The notes under the pieces: model-generated
Databases searched by the model: none
The model's input: only the letters and a program-made list of their open reading frames with translations
Told to the model about the DNA's origin: nothing
Position numbers and translations under genes: made by a program
Shown: positions 22,422-35,637 of the stretch, one piece after another
Position numbering within the stretch: position 1 is the stretch's first letter
Layout: every line of letters starts with the position of its first letter
DNA from: Prunus persica
Lineage: Eukaryota; Streptophyta; Magnoliopsida; Rosales; Rosaceae
Assembly: GCF_000346465.2 (NCBI RefSeq)
Contig: NC_034009.1
Span: 27,176,561 to 27,240,560, forward strand
Direction: 5' to 3'
Length of the DNA stretch: 64,000 nt

Positions 22422-25400
22422 ATGGCTGGCGAAGACGACGCCGACGACTCCGTTTCACCAACCGCGGGAGGTTTCCGGCTACGCTGGGACGTGTTCCTGA
22501 GCTTCAGAGGCGAAGACACCCGCTCAACGATCACGAAGAATATCTACGAGGAGCTCGAGAAACGCAGCGTCCGAGTCTTCCGAGACGACGACGGTTTGAA
22601 CCGCGGGGACGAGATCGCCTCTAGTCTGCTGGAGGCGATCGAAGACTCGGCGGCGGCCATCGTCGTCTTGTCGCCGAGATATGCCGAGTCAAGGTGGTGC
22701 CTTGAAGAGCTGGCTAAGATATGCGAGCGTAGCCGGAGACTGCGCCTGATGATTCTGCCTGTGTTTTACCAAGTGGACCCTTCCGACGTTCGACGGCAGA
22801 GGGGCCCATTTGCAGAGCATTTTAGAGCTCATGAGCTAGTGTACGAAAACGAAGTCGTCTCTAGTTGGAGGAGCGCCATGGCGAAAGTCGGTGGTACAGC
22901 TGGGTATATTTTCAACGCCAGGTAGTAATTAATCGAATTAAATACTAAAATTATAATCATAATTCATAACCAAATTCCCACTCAATCAGTTTGAAAACCC
23001 TTAAACCTTAGCTTAGCTTAGCTACCATGCAAAAATTGAGATATGATTAGAGATTTAGTTATCTAATGTTTACGGTTTTGGTAATATGATATTAAGATAT
23101 AAAAAAGTGTTTTGGAAGAATTAATTAAATAAGTGTGGTGGGGTATTCTTTTCACTTTGTTTAATTCATTCATTCATATGTAATATAGTAATTTAAATTG
23201 GGCAATACTGTAAAAGATTAGGTAATGTATCTTTCTTTCCTCACCGCACTGTCGTTTGACTCGTTTTCATTCGGATTTACGTTCTGAAGTGTGAGACTTT
23301 TGGCTTGTTTCTGAGGACCACTTGTTTTCGTAAATAGCTGCTTCGTGTGTTTTGCTGCATAACATGATTTCATTCTGAGGACCACCCGTTAACTAATTGG
23401 TGTTTTCATTCTACGTCCTATTCCTCTTGTCTGATCACTGATAACATGATTTGCAGTTGATTTGTTACTTTTGGCTTGTTTCAAGATTTAGTAATTGTCA
23501 AGATAAACAGGCTTATTGGTCTGTAACAGATACAATTAATTCTCAGGCGTTCAATGTTTTGCTTATCACCCTAAGGGCCTAAGTGATGTATTTGTGATTA
23601 TGTATATTGACAGCAAAGAAGCAGAGTTGATTCAATTGTTAGTCAAAAGGGTTTTGACTGAAATACGCAAAACCCCTGTGGGTCTTGCTGAATACACGGT
23701 GGGACTTGATTCCAGAGTTGAAGACATGATGAGGTTGTTAGATGTAAGATCCAAGGGCATTAGAGTTGTCGGAATTCATGGCATGGGTGGTGTTGGCAAG
23801 ACAACACTTGCCAAGGCTCTTTTTAATAGACTTGTGGGTTGTTTTGAGTGCCACAGTTTCATCTCAAATGTTAGAGAAATTTCAGCAGAGCATGAGGGTT
23901 TAGTATCACTTCAAAACGGGCTTATTGGTAGTCTTTCTTCTAATACCATGTCTGTAAATGAACTTAATACTGGTATTTCTGCAATCAAAGCAATTGTATA
24001 TGAGAAGCGAGTTCTTATTGTCTTGGATGATGTTGATAATGTAAACCAACTAAATGCTTTAGTTGGCAGCAGACAATGGTTTTATGAAGGAAGCCGAATT
24101 ATTGTTACCACCAGAGATAGAGAAGCCTTACCCAGTCATCTTGTGAACGAGTTGTATGAGGTCAGGGAGTTGCATTTCTCTCAGGCACTTCAACTTTTTA
24201 GTTACCATGCACTGAGAAGAGAAAAACCCACAGATACTTTCTTAACTCTGTCTGAGCAAATTGTGTCTCTCACAAGTGGGCTACCATTGGCTCTTGAAGT
24301 ATTTGGTTGTTACCTTTTTGAGAGGAGGAGAATAGAGGAATGGAAAGATGCTCTGCAGAAACTGAAACAGATTCGTCCGCGCAATCTTCAGGATGTGTTA
24401 AAGATAAGTTATGATGCGCTAGATGAGCAAGAGAAGTGTATCTTTCTAGACATTGCATGTTTATTTGTAACAATGAATATGAGGAGAGAAGATGCAATTG
24501 ACATATTAAAAGGTTGTGGTTTTGATGGTGAGATAGCAATTGCTGACCTCGTAGCAAAATCTCTCATTAAAGTTTATGAAGACAGTACCTTGTGGATGCA
24601 CGATCAAGTTAAAGACATGGGAAGACAAATCGTTACAGAGGAAAACGTTGTAGACCCTGGCATGCGTAGTAGACTTTGGGATCGTGATGAAATATTGAAT
24701 GTCTTCGAGGATGATAAGGTAGAGATTCCAGCACTATTATTTTTATTGTTTATATATTCTTCTGGCTAAATTTAGATGTCGAAGATGCTTCTACCAAAAA
24801 AATAGATGTTGAAGACGCTTGAATGTCCTAAAGGATGATGCATTATTATTTTTCTTCACTCAGTTTCTTACATATTTTTCCATACCTTGATAATAGGGAA
24901 CAAGAAGTATACAAGGGATAGTCCTAGACTATGAATCAATGAAAAGGCCGGTGAAGGATCCAAGTGGTGACAGAATTTCTTGGGATAACTTTCGAAGAGC
25001 CCCAACTTTTACCTCTGCAGTTACATACCTAAAAGAAAGATACAAAACATATCTTGAAACTAAGGCAGAGAAAAATAAACAGTTTACAATTTGCTCTAAA
25101 CCCCTAAGAGCAATGGTCAATCTTAGACTGCTTCAAATCAATTATCTGAATTTGGAAGGCCACTTCAAGTTTCTTCCTGCAGAGTTGAAGTGGATACAGT
25201 GGAAAGGTTGTCCTCTGAATTCTCTTCCTTCTGATTTTCCCCCTCGCCAACTTGCCGTCCTTGATCTTTCACGCAGCAAAATAGAACATTTGTGGCATGG
25301 GCGCGGTAACAAGGTATATGCTTCACTATCTGATCCATCATCTTTATCATTATAATTGTGTTGTGACCAGCAATAATTTATATCACTGATCCTCATAAGT

Positions 25401-27071
25401 GTCTGCCTTGTATCTCTATCTCTGCCTCTTCCTTTCTATTTCTAAGGCACAACTAATGCAGTTTGGTAGATGCTCATACACTTTTGTTGTTTCCAGGTGG
25501 CTGAGAAATTGATGTTTTTGAATCTATTTGGCTGCTTTAACCTAACCACCATTCCTGATTTATCTGGGAATCGGGCCTTGGAAAAGCTTATTCTTGAGCG
25601 TTGCAGTAAACTGACTAAGCTTCATGCCTCGATTGGGAATTTGGGTACACTGGTCCACTTGAACCTTCGAGACTGTGAAAACCTCATTGAACTTCCAAAT
25701 GATGTCTCCGGCCTGACAAAACTTGAGAACCTAATCCTCTCTGGTTGCTTACAACTGAAAGAACTGCCAAGCAACATGGACAGCATGGTATCATTAAAAG
25801 AACTTCTCCTTGATGGCACTGCTGTAAAAAATCTTCCTGAATCTATTTTCCGGTTTTCAAAACTCGAAAAGCTCAGCTTGAACCGGTGCAAACATTTGAA
25901 AGGGCTACCTGAGTTGATAGGAAAGTTGCATTCTCTGAAAGAAATCTCCCTCAACGATTCTGCTTTAGAAAACCTACCTGTTTCCTTTGGATATTTGGCA
26001 AACCTTGAGAAACTAAGTTTGCTCTGGTGTAAATCACTGACAACTATTCCTGATTCCATTGGCAACCTCAGTTCGTTAATGGAATTTCAGACTTACGGTA
26101 GCGGAATCAAAGAACTTCCTGTGGCCGTTGGTTCATTATCAAACTTGAAGGAATTATCAACCGGACACGGTCAAATTTTGAGCAGATTGCCTGATTCAAT
26201 TGGAGGTTTGAATTCTCTAGTTGTGCTAAAAATAGATCAGACATTAATCACAGAACTTCCACATGAGATTGGTGCCTTGAAGTCACTTGAGAAGCTTGAG
26301 ATGAGGAAGTGTGGATTTCTTAGATCATTACCAGAATCAATTGGAAGCATGAGGGCATTGACTACAATAGTCATAACTGAAGCTGATATTACTGAGTTGC
26401 CAGAATCGATAGGGAAGTTGGAAAACCTTACCATGTTACAGTTGAACAGATGTAAACACCTCTGCAAGCTTCCAGCTTCAATAGGACAATTGAATTCCTT
26501 GCACAGATTGCTGATGGTGGAAACTGCAGTGACAGAACTACCCGAAAGCTTCGTAATGCTTTCCAGTTTAATGGTTTTAAATATGGGAAAGAAGCATCAA
26601 AATAGGGAAGATGCGGAAGAGATTAAATTTATACTCCCCACTTCTTTCTCAAATCTATCACTGCTATGTGAACTGCATGCCGGTGCTTGTAATATATCTG
26701 GTAAAATTGCAGATGATTTCGAGAAGTTATCATCGCTTGAAGTCTTGAATCTGGGCCGTAATAACTTTTACAGTCTTCCAGCCAGCCTGAGGGGCCTGTC
26801 TCTTCTCAGAAAGCTTTTATTACCTCACTGTAAAAAGCTCAAGGCTCTGCCTCCGCTTCCCCCAAGTTTAGAAGAGTTGGATGCTGCAAACTGCACCTCA
26901 TTAGAAAGTATCTCTGATATTTCAAACCTGGAAAACTTGGCGATGCTGAACCTTACAAGTTGTGAGAAAGTTGTGGACATTCCAGGACTTGAATGCTTGA
27001 AGTCGTTGGTAAGGTTGTATGCAAGTGGTTGCACAGCTTGCTCATCAGCTATTAAGAAAAGACTTGCTAAG

Positions 27072-27113
<42 letters not shown>

Positions 27114-27712
27114 CCCGTGTATATACTATATATGTATGTACATGTATAAGAAAGTGAAACACAATCATAGATTTGAATTTTTTGTTGCAGAGCTACATGA
27201 GGAAAATACGCAATCTTAGCATTCCCGGAAGCAAGATACCAGACTGGTTTTCTCAAGATGTGGTTACATTCTCAGTAAGAAAAAACCGTGATCTCAAAAG
27301 TGTAATCATAGGCGTTGTAGTCTCTCTCAACCAGCAAATACCAGATGACATGAGAGAAGAACTCCCTGCAATAGTAGACATTCTAGCACAGATCCTTATA
27401 CTAGATTTTTCTACCTTCACTTCAGCTTTGAACTTATTGGGAGTGCCAAATACAAATGAAGACCAAGTTCATTTGTGCCGATACCCAACTCACCATCCCT
27501 TGGTTTCTCAGTTGAAAGATGGTTATAAGATACGTGTGATACGGAGAGAGCCACCGATGATGAAAGGGGTTGAGCTGAAGAAGTGGGGGATCCATTTGGT
27601 CTATGAAGGTGATGATGATTATGAGGGAGATGAAGAATCATTTAATGAAAGCCAGCAATCCCATTCAGAAAAGATGGCAAGGTTCTTCAGCTCATTTGAA
27701 GATAGTGACTGA
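22422..27712 (+). CDS. TIR-NB-ARC-LRR disease resistance protein, TNL2 (intact, 1372 aa)
   Basis: Exons are 22422-22921, 23614-24718, 24897-25313, 25497-27071 and 27191-27712, all in phase. The domain order is as in TNL1: TIR (WDVFLSFRGEDTRSTI; YAESRWCLEELAKI with the catalytic Glu), NB-ARC (GMGGVGKTT, VLIVLDDVD, GSRIIVTTRD, GLPLALEVFG, LDIACLF, WMHD), linker exon, LRRs, and C-JID (PGSKIPDWF) with acidic tail. The ATG at 22422 was chosen because it aligns with TNL1 and TNL3. The frame is open further upstream to 22281, but that part is not conserved. TNL2 is much closer to the TNL3 pseudogene than to TNL1. No lesion was found. One NB-ARC difference is SGLPLAL where TNL1 has GGLPLAL. Confidence 0.93.
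27075..27110 (+). repeat. (CT)n microsatellite in TNL2 intron 4
   Basis: A pure CT tract immediately after the intron-4 donor (27072). It is at the same position as in TNL1 and TNL3, so the tract predates the duplications. Confidence 0.9.
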
Positions 27713-28174
27713 ACCGAACCTGCAGCTTTGAAAAAGATGATTGCATTGCACCTCTGAATGAATCTAATTGTTTAGCAGATGAAGGAAATAGTTCAGCTGA
27801 ACAAAGAATGTCATTATATATGTGACCCCTCAGTTACACTTGCATTATTTTTTATGTCGCTTTATCAAGGATTTATACATATAACCAAAACCAACTATTT
27901 TTTTTGCCTCCTTATATTCTTACTGAGTTTTTTTTTATTTTACTTTTCATTTTTATAAACCAAAGTAGCTACTTTTTGGATAACTTTTTTTTATCGTATC
28001 ATCCGCGTGGTGTGTGACTTTAGTATGTTATGACACTCTCAATAATAAAGGTCTTTAAAAAAATGACATAATGAATGGACACAATGTCGAATACGTACGA
28101 CATAAGCCCAACTAACTGGCAAGAATTCAATACTTTTGCTTAGCTGCAACTCTTATTTGAAAGAATATTAATTA
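27713..28174 (+). other. TNL2 3' flank and start of the TNL3 duplication unit
   Basis: 27713-28080 is the 3' UTR and flank. Its part 27885-27930 matches the DNA just right of the Harbinger-type element (22135-22180). From about 28100 the sequence resembles the TNL2 upstream region, so this is the left part of the TNL3 promoter, now separated from TNL3 by 14 kb of inserted DNA. Confidence 0.6.
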
Positions 28175-28654
28175 GTTTTTCTATTTAAATCCTGCACTCA
28201 ATTTTTAAGAAACCTCATTATCTTTTCAAATTACTCCTAGATATACACCCAGCAGAAAAAAAAAAATTTAAAACTCATCAACCTCACACCTTACACCCTA
28301 TTATCTTGCCCCTCACCTCTCTAAGTTCATCTCAACCTTAGAATTACAAGAAGTCTTTAATTGCGGCATCCTCAATCATTCTGGGAGGAGTTCCAAATCA
28401 AGAAATAATCTCACATTATATACCTCAATTGACGACCTACAAGTCACTATTTGTATACCGTATTTAGGGTTTGTGAAGAGAAGATGAGAGTATAATAGGT
28501 TTTTTGGATTGAAAGAGAAGAGTAATATGACAATAGAAAAGAGTTTGTGTTTTTTGGGGGGTTGTGGGGTGTTGGATGACATTTTTTATCTTTTTACACA
28601 ATAATAAAACTTAAGAGCTTAATGATTTAACTATTGGGGTTTAAATAGAAAACT

Positions 28655-28939
28655 TGTTATAAAACTAGGGGGAATTGTAGAGAGCAATAAGAAAAAGAGA
28701 AAGACATAAAGTTTATTCTATGAACTTATATATCATTCATCTTTGATACCTACAATTTATAGGCTTCGGGGATAGACAAACATTCACCGCCCATTATTGG
28801 TAGGTTACAAACACATAATTACAACCCATAAATGTACTAAATACAATCCTTAGTGCATAGGTTACAACGACATTATGATGTGTTTTATGGTAGGTATTAT
28901 GAGTGATATTATGGTAGTCAAATCAATAGATTTACAACA
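28655..28939 (-). repeat. Left (3') LTR of the Copia element
   Basis: Complete 285-bp LTR with TG...CA ends. The adjoining CTCCCCTTGG (28940-28949) is the purine tract read on the other strand. Confidence 0.88.
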
Positions 28940-29215
28940 CTCCCCTTGGATGTCCACTATATATGATATAGTTGCCTCATTAAAACCTTGCTTGGAAAAT
29001 CCAATGGGACAAAAACCTAAGCGAAGGGGAAAAGAGTGCCACAATCTTATGGATCATTGATATGGTGTTGGACGCGCTGATTGTTGCCTCGTTAAAACCT
29101 TGTTAGGAAAAACTCAATGGGACAAAAACCTAGTCAAAGGGAAAAGAGTACAATGTGCATGTCTTGTATGTAGTAGAACTAGGATGCTCCCCTTGATTTA
29201 TATTCCCCCATGATC

Positions 29216-29300
29216 TTCAACAACTTCTAGAATCTTGACTTCGAAAAAAAACTTTGGTTCAACAACTTCTAGAATCTTGACTTTGAAAAAAAAACTTCGG
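29216..29300. repeat. Two-copy tandem repeat of about 43 bp
   Basis: Two adjacent copies of a unit containing TTCAACAACTTCTAGAATCT followed by a short A tract, inside the 3' region of the Copia element. Confidence 0.8.
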
Positions 29301-29835
29301 TAAAGAGGTTTGTTTACATCACCCTTGATGAACCATTCTTTCACTTTCGTTATACAAGCATCAATGTCTTCATACATGATTTTAGGAGAATTTACTGTTG
29401 AAGGAAGATCACAGGTGTTCCAAACACAATGTTGTAACAATATCAAATTTAAAGTCAAAGTATTCACAAAAGCATTTTAGATCAATCATAATAATATTGA
29501 GTACATAACTTGAGCTTCGGGCTCTTAGTGTCAATCCGTTAATTAAGAATGTCATGACACTTTATATATGTGAAGGGATCTCTTCAGGCGATATGTCTCA
29601 AATATTTAATGAGCTTTTAAAAATTTCTATGTACCATACAGTCTTAATAAATATGCATTTAACACATGCTATAAATCTCGTGTTAAAATAACAACTGTAC
29701 TTATAAAAATGTGGATGCATCTATGATGGGAGACCAAAACTATGTCTCTAGCAGGAAATATTAGTGATACACCAATCTGTAACCTTCATTTGTAATTTGT
29801 TGTTTAAGCTATAGGTTCAATATCTCACACTTCAT

Positions 29836-31684
29836 ATTTTTTTTGATGATAAGCGATAGAATATTATTGATGTAAAAAAGGTAATACAAGAAGTTTGAAC
29901 TCGTATCAAGGGCAAAAGAAATTCCTTGGTCACGAATTACGATCTTCGTACAATATATCAGAAATAAAATCAGGAGGTTCCTCGAACTAGTATAAAGAAC
30001 CCCCAATATGGAAGGCAAAACGAGCTAAACGATGAGCCACACCATTAGCAGTACGATGAATATGGGTAAAATCTTCCCCAGTGATCTGTGTCAGCAAGCT
30101 CTTGGTATCCTCCACCACAGGTCCTATGACGGACCTATCTATAGAGTGATTTCGAAGTGCTGTAATGATCTGGAGAGCATCACTTTCAAAGACAACATTT
30201 TGATAACCCCTTTCCATCGCCAATATTGTACCTGTTCTTGCAGCCAAGGCCTCTACTTATAGCACAGAGAAAACATTAGTCAATTTAGTTGCACAACCCG
30301 CCACAAATTTGCCCGTGGAGTCTCTCACAACCACACCAACGCCACCCTCCGTGGTCCCTGGCTTCCAAGCACCATCCACATTTATTTTAAGACTGTTCTC
30401 ATGTAGTGGTTGCCACATTTGTTTTATTTGACCTTGCCTACTTTGAGACCCCAAGCAATTATTAACCCACAAAAAATCCTGTAGCCTCAGAGATGCATGC
30501 AAGCTGACTTGTTCAGGCCTACTTTTCTTATTATTCCATAGCAATCCATTCCGTGCTTCCCAAATTGCCCAACCCACCATGAGAAAATTTGCAAAGTCAT
30601 GACAGCTTAGTTGCTCTGCACAGCGAAATACCCAATCCTTGGGTGAATGAGCGTCATTGTTCCACCTGCTACTACTTAATGTCGAACTACGCCAAGCACA
30701 GATTGCAAACGGGCAGTCACGAAGGATATGAATTGAAGATTCGACTGGGCCCTCACATAACATACATTCCTCATCTAGAGACACCTTTTTTCATGCCAAA
30801 TTTGCTTTCGTAGGTAATATTCCAGAGATAACACGCCACCAAAAAGTCTTGACTCTGGCTGGCACAATGGCTTTCCAAAGTAGAGACCAATTCCTAGCGA
30901 CTGCATCCGAATTTGAGGAGGGTGCCCTGCCAGTGGAGGAATGCAAAGATCTGGCTACGTGGTAGGCACTCTAAACTGTGAACATACCTTTTTCTATCAT
31001 AATGCCACACCAACATATCGGGTGTCAAACGCAAACTTAGCGGGATAGAGCGAATGAGCATCATTTCTTCAGGAAAGAAAACATTTTGCAGCAGTGGGGC
31101 ATTCCATTCCCGTGAGTCGCCATGAATTAAGTCTGATACTTTTGTGATAGCACTGTGCTCAGGCTTGGGAGAGAAGATCCGAAAGCTATTGGGTTGTGGC
31201 AACCACCGATCCTCCCATATGCCAATTGTATCCCCGCTCCCCACTTGCCATCTGGAGCCTTGAATAATAACTGTTCTTGCTTCACAAAGACTTTTCCACA
31301 CAACAGAGGCATGAGGACTTACCGCAGTTTCAAGAAAAGAACGAGTTGGAAAATATTTGGCTTTAAGTACTCTCGTGATCAGGGAGTCTAGATTCTGGAG
31401 AAGGCGCCACCCCTGTTTAGCCAACAAAGCTGGATTAAAAGCGTGCAAATTTCTAAAGCCCAGGCCTCCCTCTTCTTTTGGAGCTCATAACATGTCCCAA
31501 GCCATCCAATGAATTTTCTTGTTTTCAGTAGAGCTATTCCACCAGAATTGTGCAACCAGCTTGTTGAGATCCTCGCAGACATATTTAGGTAATAAAAAAC
31601 AGCTCATTGTATAGATTGGTATCGCCTGTGCTACCACTTTGATTAAGATTTCTTTTTCGGCGCCGCTTAACAACTTTCCTATTT
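29836..31684 (-). mobile_element. 5'-truncated L1-type LINE with RNase H, decayed
   Basis: On the minus strand this is the 3' part of LINE ORF2. In order: end of reverse transcriptase (LLSGAEKEILIKVVAQAIP, IYTMSCFLLPKYVCEDL), the FRNLHAFNPALLAKQGWRLL block, zf-RVT region (CMLCEGPVESSIHILRDCPF), and a plant-type RNase H domain (KINVDGAW, FESDALQIITAL, HIHRTANGVAHRLARFA). It ends in an A tract after TTATCATC, the usual 3' end of plant L1 elements. Reading is broken by a TGA near 31485 (Cys expected) and further stops and frame changes (about 30960, 30790, 30257). The reverse-transcriptase core and ORF1 are missing. It lies in the same orientation as its Copia host. Confidence 0.85.
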
Positions 31685-32495
31685 AATGATAAATAAAATT
31701 GCCTATTTATATTTTGGCCAATCACTTAACTTGTCGACATTCATGAAACATGATTTAATGTAATCATAGCTCTTGATGATTGTAGTTGCTACTAATAAAC
31801 TAAATGTATCATCAATTCATGATCCCAAAATTCTCATATGCATGCGCATGCATAATTTATAAAGCATCTTAGTGTTTTAGGATACCAATGCTTCTTCCAA
31901 GGCTTCCATTGTTACTTAGAGAACAAACATCTCTTTTAAGATGAATATTTTAGAAAATGTGGATCATAACCTCCTATAGACCATTATTTTCGATAGGGCT
32001 TGAATTTTTCAAATAATCTTCACTTATGGGGAGTTAAGTCTTTAGAACTTATAAATTTATCATGCTTCAGACATGCAACATATCAGTTATTGATAGTCAC
32101 ATATTGTCATGTTCATGGATTGTGATACGAGAAAAACAATCCATGCTAGCATATGTATAACTTATATATGCATTATCTTGATGAGACAAAAGATGATTGA
32201 TTCAACACTATTTCACAACGTTCTTCAAGAACTGTCATATCTCCCCCTAACGACAGGAAAGTTTTTTCATCAACAAGGCAATCCTTAAAACATGTAGTAA
32301 AGTATGGGCACAACCAAAACCAACTTAGATTTTGAATTTGCATTGATAATTCATCGCGTACAGTATGTTTGCGTAATTGGCACATAAACAGCCAAAAACA
32401 CATAAATGTAGTTGAATGTCATAAACGAAATGTACGAGGGGATTGTTGTTCGTTGGAAATATGCCACAACCGAACTAATAATGTAATATATAAAA
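31685..32495 (-). other. Copia interior, non-coding
   Basis: AT-rich Copia internal sequence between the LINE and the small MULE. No frame resembles integrase, reverse transcriptase or RNase H. A TCTCCCCCTAACG block at about 32241 reads as a purine tract on the minus strand. Confidence 0.5.
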
Positions 32496-33095
32496 GGGTT
32501 AACATCATTTTACCCCCTCGAGGTTTGGGGTCATTCTTGAAATGGGCCAAGGGGTTCTAATTTTGTCAATTTACGCCCTAACATTTTAAGTGATGATGTG
32601 GCAAATGTGAGGTCTACTTTTTTAGCTGAGGTGTAATTTAATATTAAGACATAATATTTAAAAATTAAAACATTTGACAAAAACAAAAACAAAATTATTC
32701 TTTTCTCTCTCTACTCTCTCACTTCATCGAAATTTGGCAACTCGTTCCTCCTCCCCATCAATTCCATTTTTTTTCTCTTTCTCTCTGTAGCCCCATCCTC
32801 CATATCCACTCTCACACCATCTTGCCCAGCCACCTCTCCCACCAATAACCTCTCACTACACCCACTATTCTCTCTCTTTACACCACTAACCCCAAGCCGA
32901 GCCACCTTTCTCCTCTCTCCTCTTCTAATTTTTATCTCTCTAATCAAACGAAAATAACACAAAAACAAATTCTCAAACCCAACAACAAAACCCAGCAGCA
33001 AAAGAAGAAGAAACACATGAAAGGGCTTTTTTGAAACAAAAGCAAAATCAAAAACCAACACTTGCACATTAAAATTGATCATGAAATTGAGAGCT

Positions 33096-33188
33096 CCTCA
33101 TCAACATCAACATCATCACCATCACTCAACCCTATTCTCTCTCATCAACATCAACATCAACATCATCACCATCGCTCAACCCTATTCT
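33096..33188. repeat. Tandem duplication of a CATCAACAT-rich unit
   Basis: Two adjacent units of about 42 and 48 bp, each built from CATCAACATCAACATCATC and ending CTCAACCCTATTCT. The copies differ in triplet number. They lie in the interior of the small MULE. Confidence 0.8.
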
Positions 33189-33881
33189 GGACCATGAAAT
33201 TAAGACTAAGTCATACTGATTCCACCGCCCCTGCAACTAGACGTCTCAAGTGTTCCAACGGACTAACCTTTCTTCCATGAATTTCCATATGGGTCGACCC
33301 CAGATCAGCCCCAATCCCCTCTGCCACTATCAAACACCACTAATCTGACCCCACAAGCATCATAGCTTACGAAATTGTCACTCTCGACATGCTCTCTGTC
33401 CTCGCCTTCTTCCTCTACTGCCACAATCAAACACCCATCTGAGTCTGATAAACTCTTCAACGACGTAGGACCTGGTTCTAGAGATTCACAGACGACTCGA
33501 CTCGAGAATCCCACCCTCGAGCTTCCTCTACATTGGCAAAATTGAGAGTTTCGAAACCCTAACCGCAACGCTCAAATATGCGATCGAAGAAGAAACCACG
33601 TCGTCCTGTTGACGAAGCACAGAGAAAACAGTCTCTAAGCTTCAAACAACAGCGTGTAAGATTGTAGACAATGGGAGACAACGACACTTTCTTCAACGTC
33701 GTCTACAAGAAACCCTTCCGACAACAATCACTAAAGAATCGGTGAGAATACAATTAAAATACAAGCGGAAACGACGCCGTGCTGAGTTGAAAACCAGGCG
33801 ATGAAGAAAAGCAAGAGACTGTGAGAAAGAAATTGGGTCTAGGTTTTTAGAGAGAGAAAGAGTGAGAAGATTCTATAATTT

Positions 33882-33883
<2 letters not shown>

Positions 33884-33920
<37 letters not shown>
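33884..33920. repeat. (GA)n microsatellite
   Basis: A pure GA tract inside the small MULE. Confidence 0.95.
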
Positions 33921-33923
<3 letters not shown>

Positions 33924-34608
33924 GGGGGCGCATAGCAAATGAGGACACTCGCTCGCTCTCCAACCTCACCAAAGTATTTTTGCTTTGTTCCTGAAAAACA
34001 TCCCTTCTTGATTTTCTCTCATTTTCGATTTTTTTTGTTTTCATCATATTTTAGGAACCGCAATAACAAGTGTAGAATATAGGTTTTATTTTTATTTTTA
34101 TTTTTTAATGTTTAATTAAACCTAAGCTAAAAAAGTGGACCCCACATTTGCCACATCATCACTTAACAGAAGACTAACTGGTCAAACTGACGGAATGTGT
34201 AAATTAGTCGAATTTTAAAACGTTAGGGCGTAAATTGACAAAATTAAAAACCTCGTGGTTCATTTCAAGAATGATCTCAGACCTTGAGGGAAATGATGTT
34301 AACCCTATATAAAATGGCATGGGCTTCAACTACTTTAATGATTGTGTAATACAACCCACAAAAGAAAGTAGGAAGTTTATCTAATAGACGCCTCTGGCTG
34401 ACAATATTGAGATTAATGCAAAAATATTACCATTAATTAACAATCTAACATAAAGATAAAAAAAAATACAATCTTTATTTAAAAAACAACTAGTAACAAG
34501 AAATAAATTTAAAATACAATTGGAGAAAAAAAAATCAAATAAGATCAAAATAAAATATCCAAAATAAGTTAAAAAAATATGAAATAAATAAATAAATAAG
34601 ACATCAAA

Positions 34609-34930
34609 TTAATTGGGAAGGACCCCACCACTAATCATGTAATCATGTGATTTTCCATTAGTATCAGCCAAGAAGTCTGAAACATCAAGGTGGGTTGCCA
34701 CTAGGTACAAGTTTAAAGGATCAGCTTCAAACCAATGTATCTCAACCGTTTTTTCTTTGCCCTTTGTCGAGGCTTGGTAAAAATCAACCAAATATTTTGA
34801 CGTGCAGCAGACGCATGCCCAATGCCTATCTGCACCACACCTATGATAAGCTTCCTTAATTACATTTTCTTTCGTCTTTTGGGGGCCATTTACCTTGTCT
34901 TGTTTGTTCCACTTATAGTGGTTATTGTTT
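34609..34930 (-). pseudogene. Copia gag C-terminal remnant with altered zinc knuckle
   Basis: The minus strand reads WNKQDKVNGPQKTKENVIKE, then YHRCGADRHWACVC (position of the CCHC knuckle) and SKYLVDFYQASTKGKEKTVE, ending at a stop at about 34609. This is the layout of the gag tail of plant Copia elements (CxxCGxxGHWxRxC followed by LVDLYQAS). The first knuckle Cys is Tyr here (TAT for TGT). The upstream gag region is not readable and nothing of pol follows. Confidence 0.65.
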
Positions 34931-35621
34931 ATGGAGTAAACATTAATACATCCACCAAAACTTCTGATTTGGGATGTTTACGATTGGAATTGAGGAACCT
35001 ATGACCTCATTTATTTAGAATATCAAAGAACTTTAAATTCTGATCCGATATAGGAACTTTAGGTCCTAATTTAGTTATATGATGAGAATCGAGGAACTTC
35101 AGGCCCTGATCTCTTCTATATTGTAATGAATTAAAAACATGCTTAAAATTAATAAACAAACTAATTAATTAATTTATGATTAGATATGAGAAACATATCA
35201 AGTGTGAAAAGAAAAATGTGCAGCTGTTTGAAAGAAGAAAAGAAAAAATGTTAATAAATTATTCTTTATACATTATGCATATTCGATTTTGTTTTCAAAT
35301 AGCTACATTAAACATTTATGCAGGTATATTAGGCGTATGCATCCATAACAATTGTTTTGGGGATATGAATGCATGTTATTATGCTCGGTTACCATGCATA
35401 CCAATTAACTATGTTTATGCATATCAAATAACTATGTGGTTATTATGGTTATCACACCATGATATCAAAAGAAAATAAAAAGAAAATAAAATGAAAGGAT
35501 CATAAGTATCATGAAGTCATGCAGGTGAGTACACGAAAACTCTAAACCACGTGATGACTCTAGCTTAGATAGAAAAAGAAAAATCATATAAAGAAATAAT
35601 ATAAAGTGCAACGTCGTGCTG
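34931..35621 (-). other. Copia 5' leader, non-coding
   Basis: AT-rich DNA between the gag remnant and the primer-binding site. An open frame at 35176-35478 on + shows no family resemblance. Confidence 0.45.
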
Positions 35622-35637
35622 ATAACGTGTTATAAAA
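35622..35637 (-). other. Primer-binding site of the Copia element
   Basis: Directly inside the right LTR the minus strand reads CGTTATCAGCACGACG. Its position defines it as the PBS. It is not the common initiator-Met type (TGGTATCAGAGC). Confidence 0.65.

Larger units (their letters stand above)
32496..34305. mobile_element. Non-autonomous Mutator-like element (1810 bp)
   Basis: Perfect 9-bp duplications TATATAAAA lie at 32487-32495 and 34306-34314. Long inverted repeats of about 150 bp start GGGTTAACATCATTT at each end and continue through TCATTCTTGAAATG, AATTTTGTCAATTTACGCCC and TGATGATGTGGCAAATGTG. The interior has no transposase. Open minus-strand frames at 33082-32711 and 33568-33305 show no recognisable domain; they may be captured sequence or chance. 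Confidence 0.9.

Noticed and set aside
33884..33920. CRISPR-like or regulatory array
   Set aside because: Simple GA repeat. No direct-repeat/spacer array exists in the window, and CRISPR is not expected in plant nuclear DNA.
35176..35478. 100-codon frame in the Copia leader
   Set aside because: AT-rich, no gag or pol motif, and on the strand opposite to the element.
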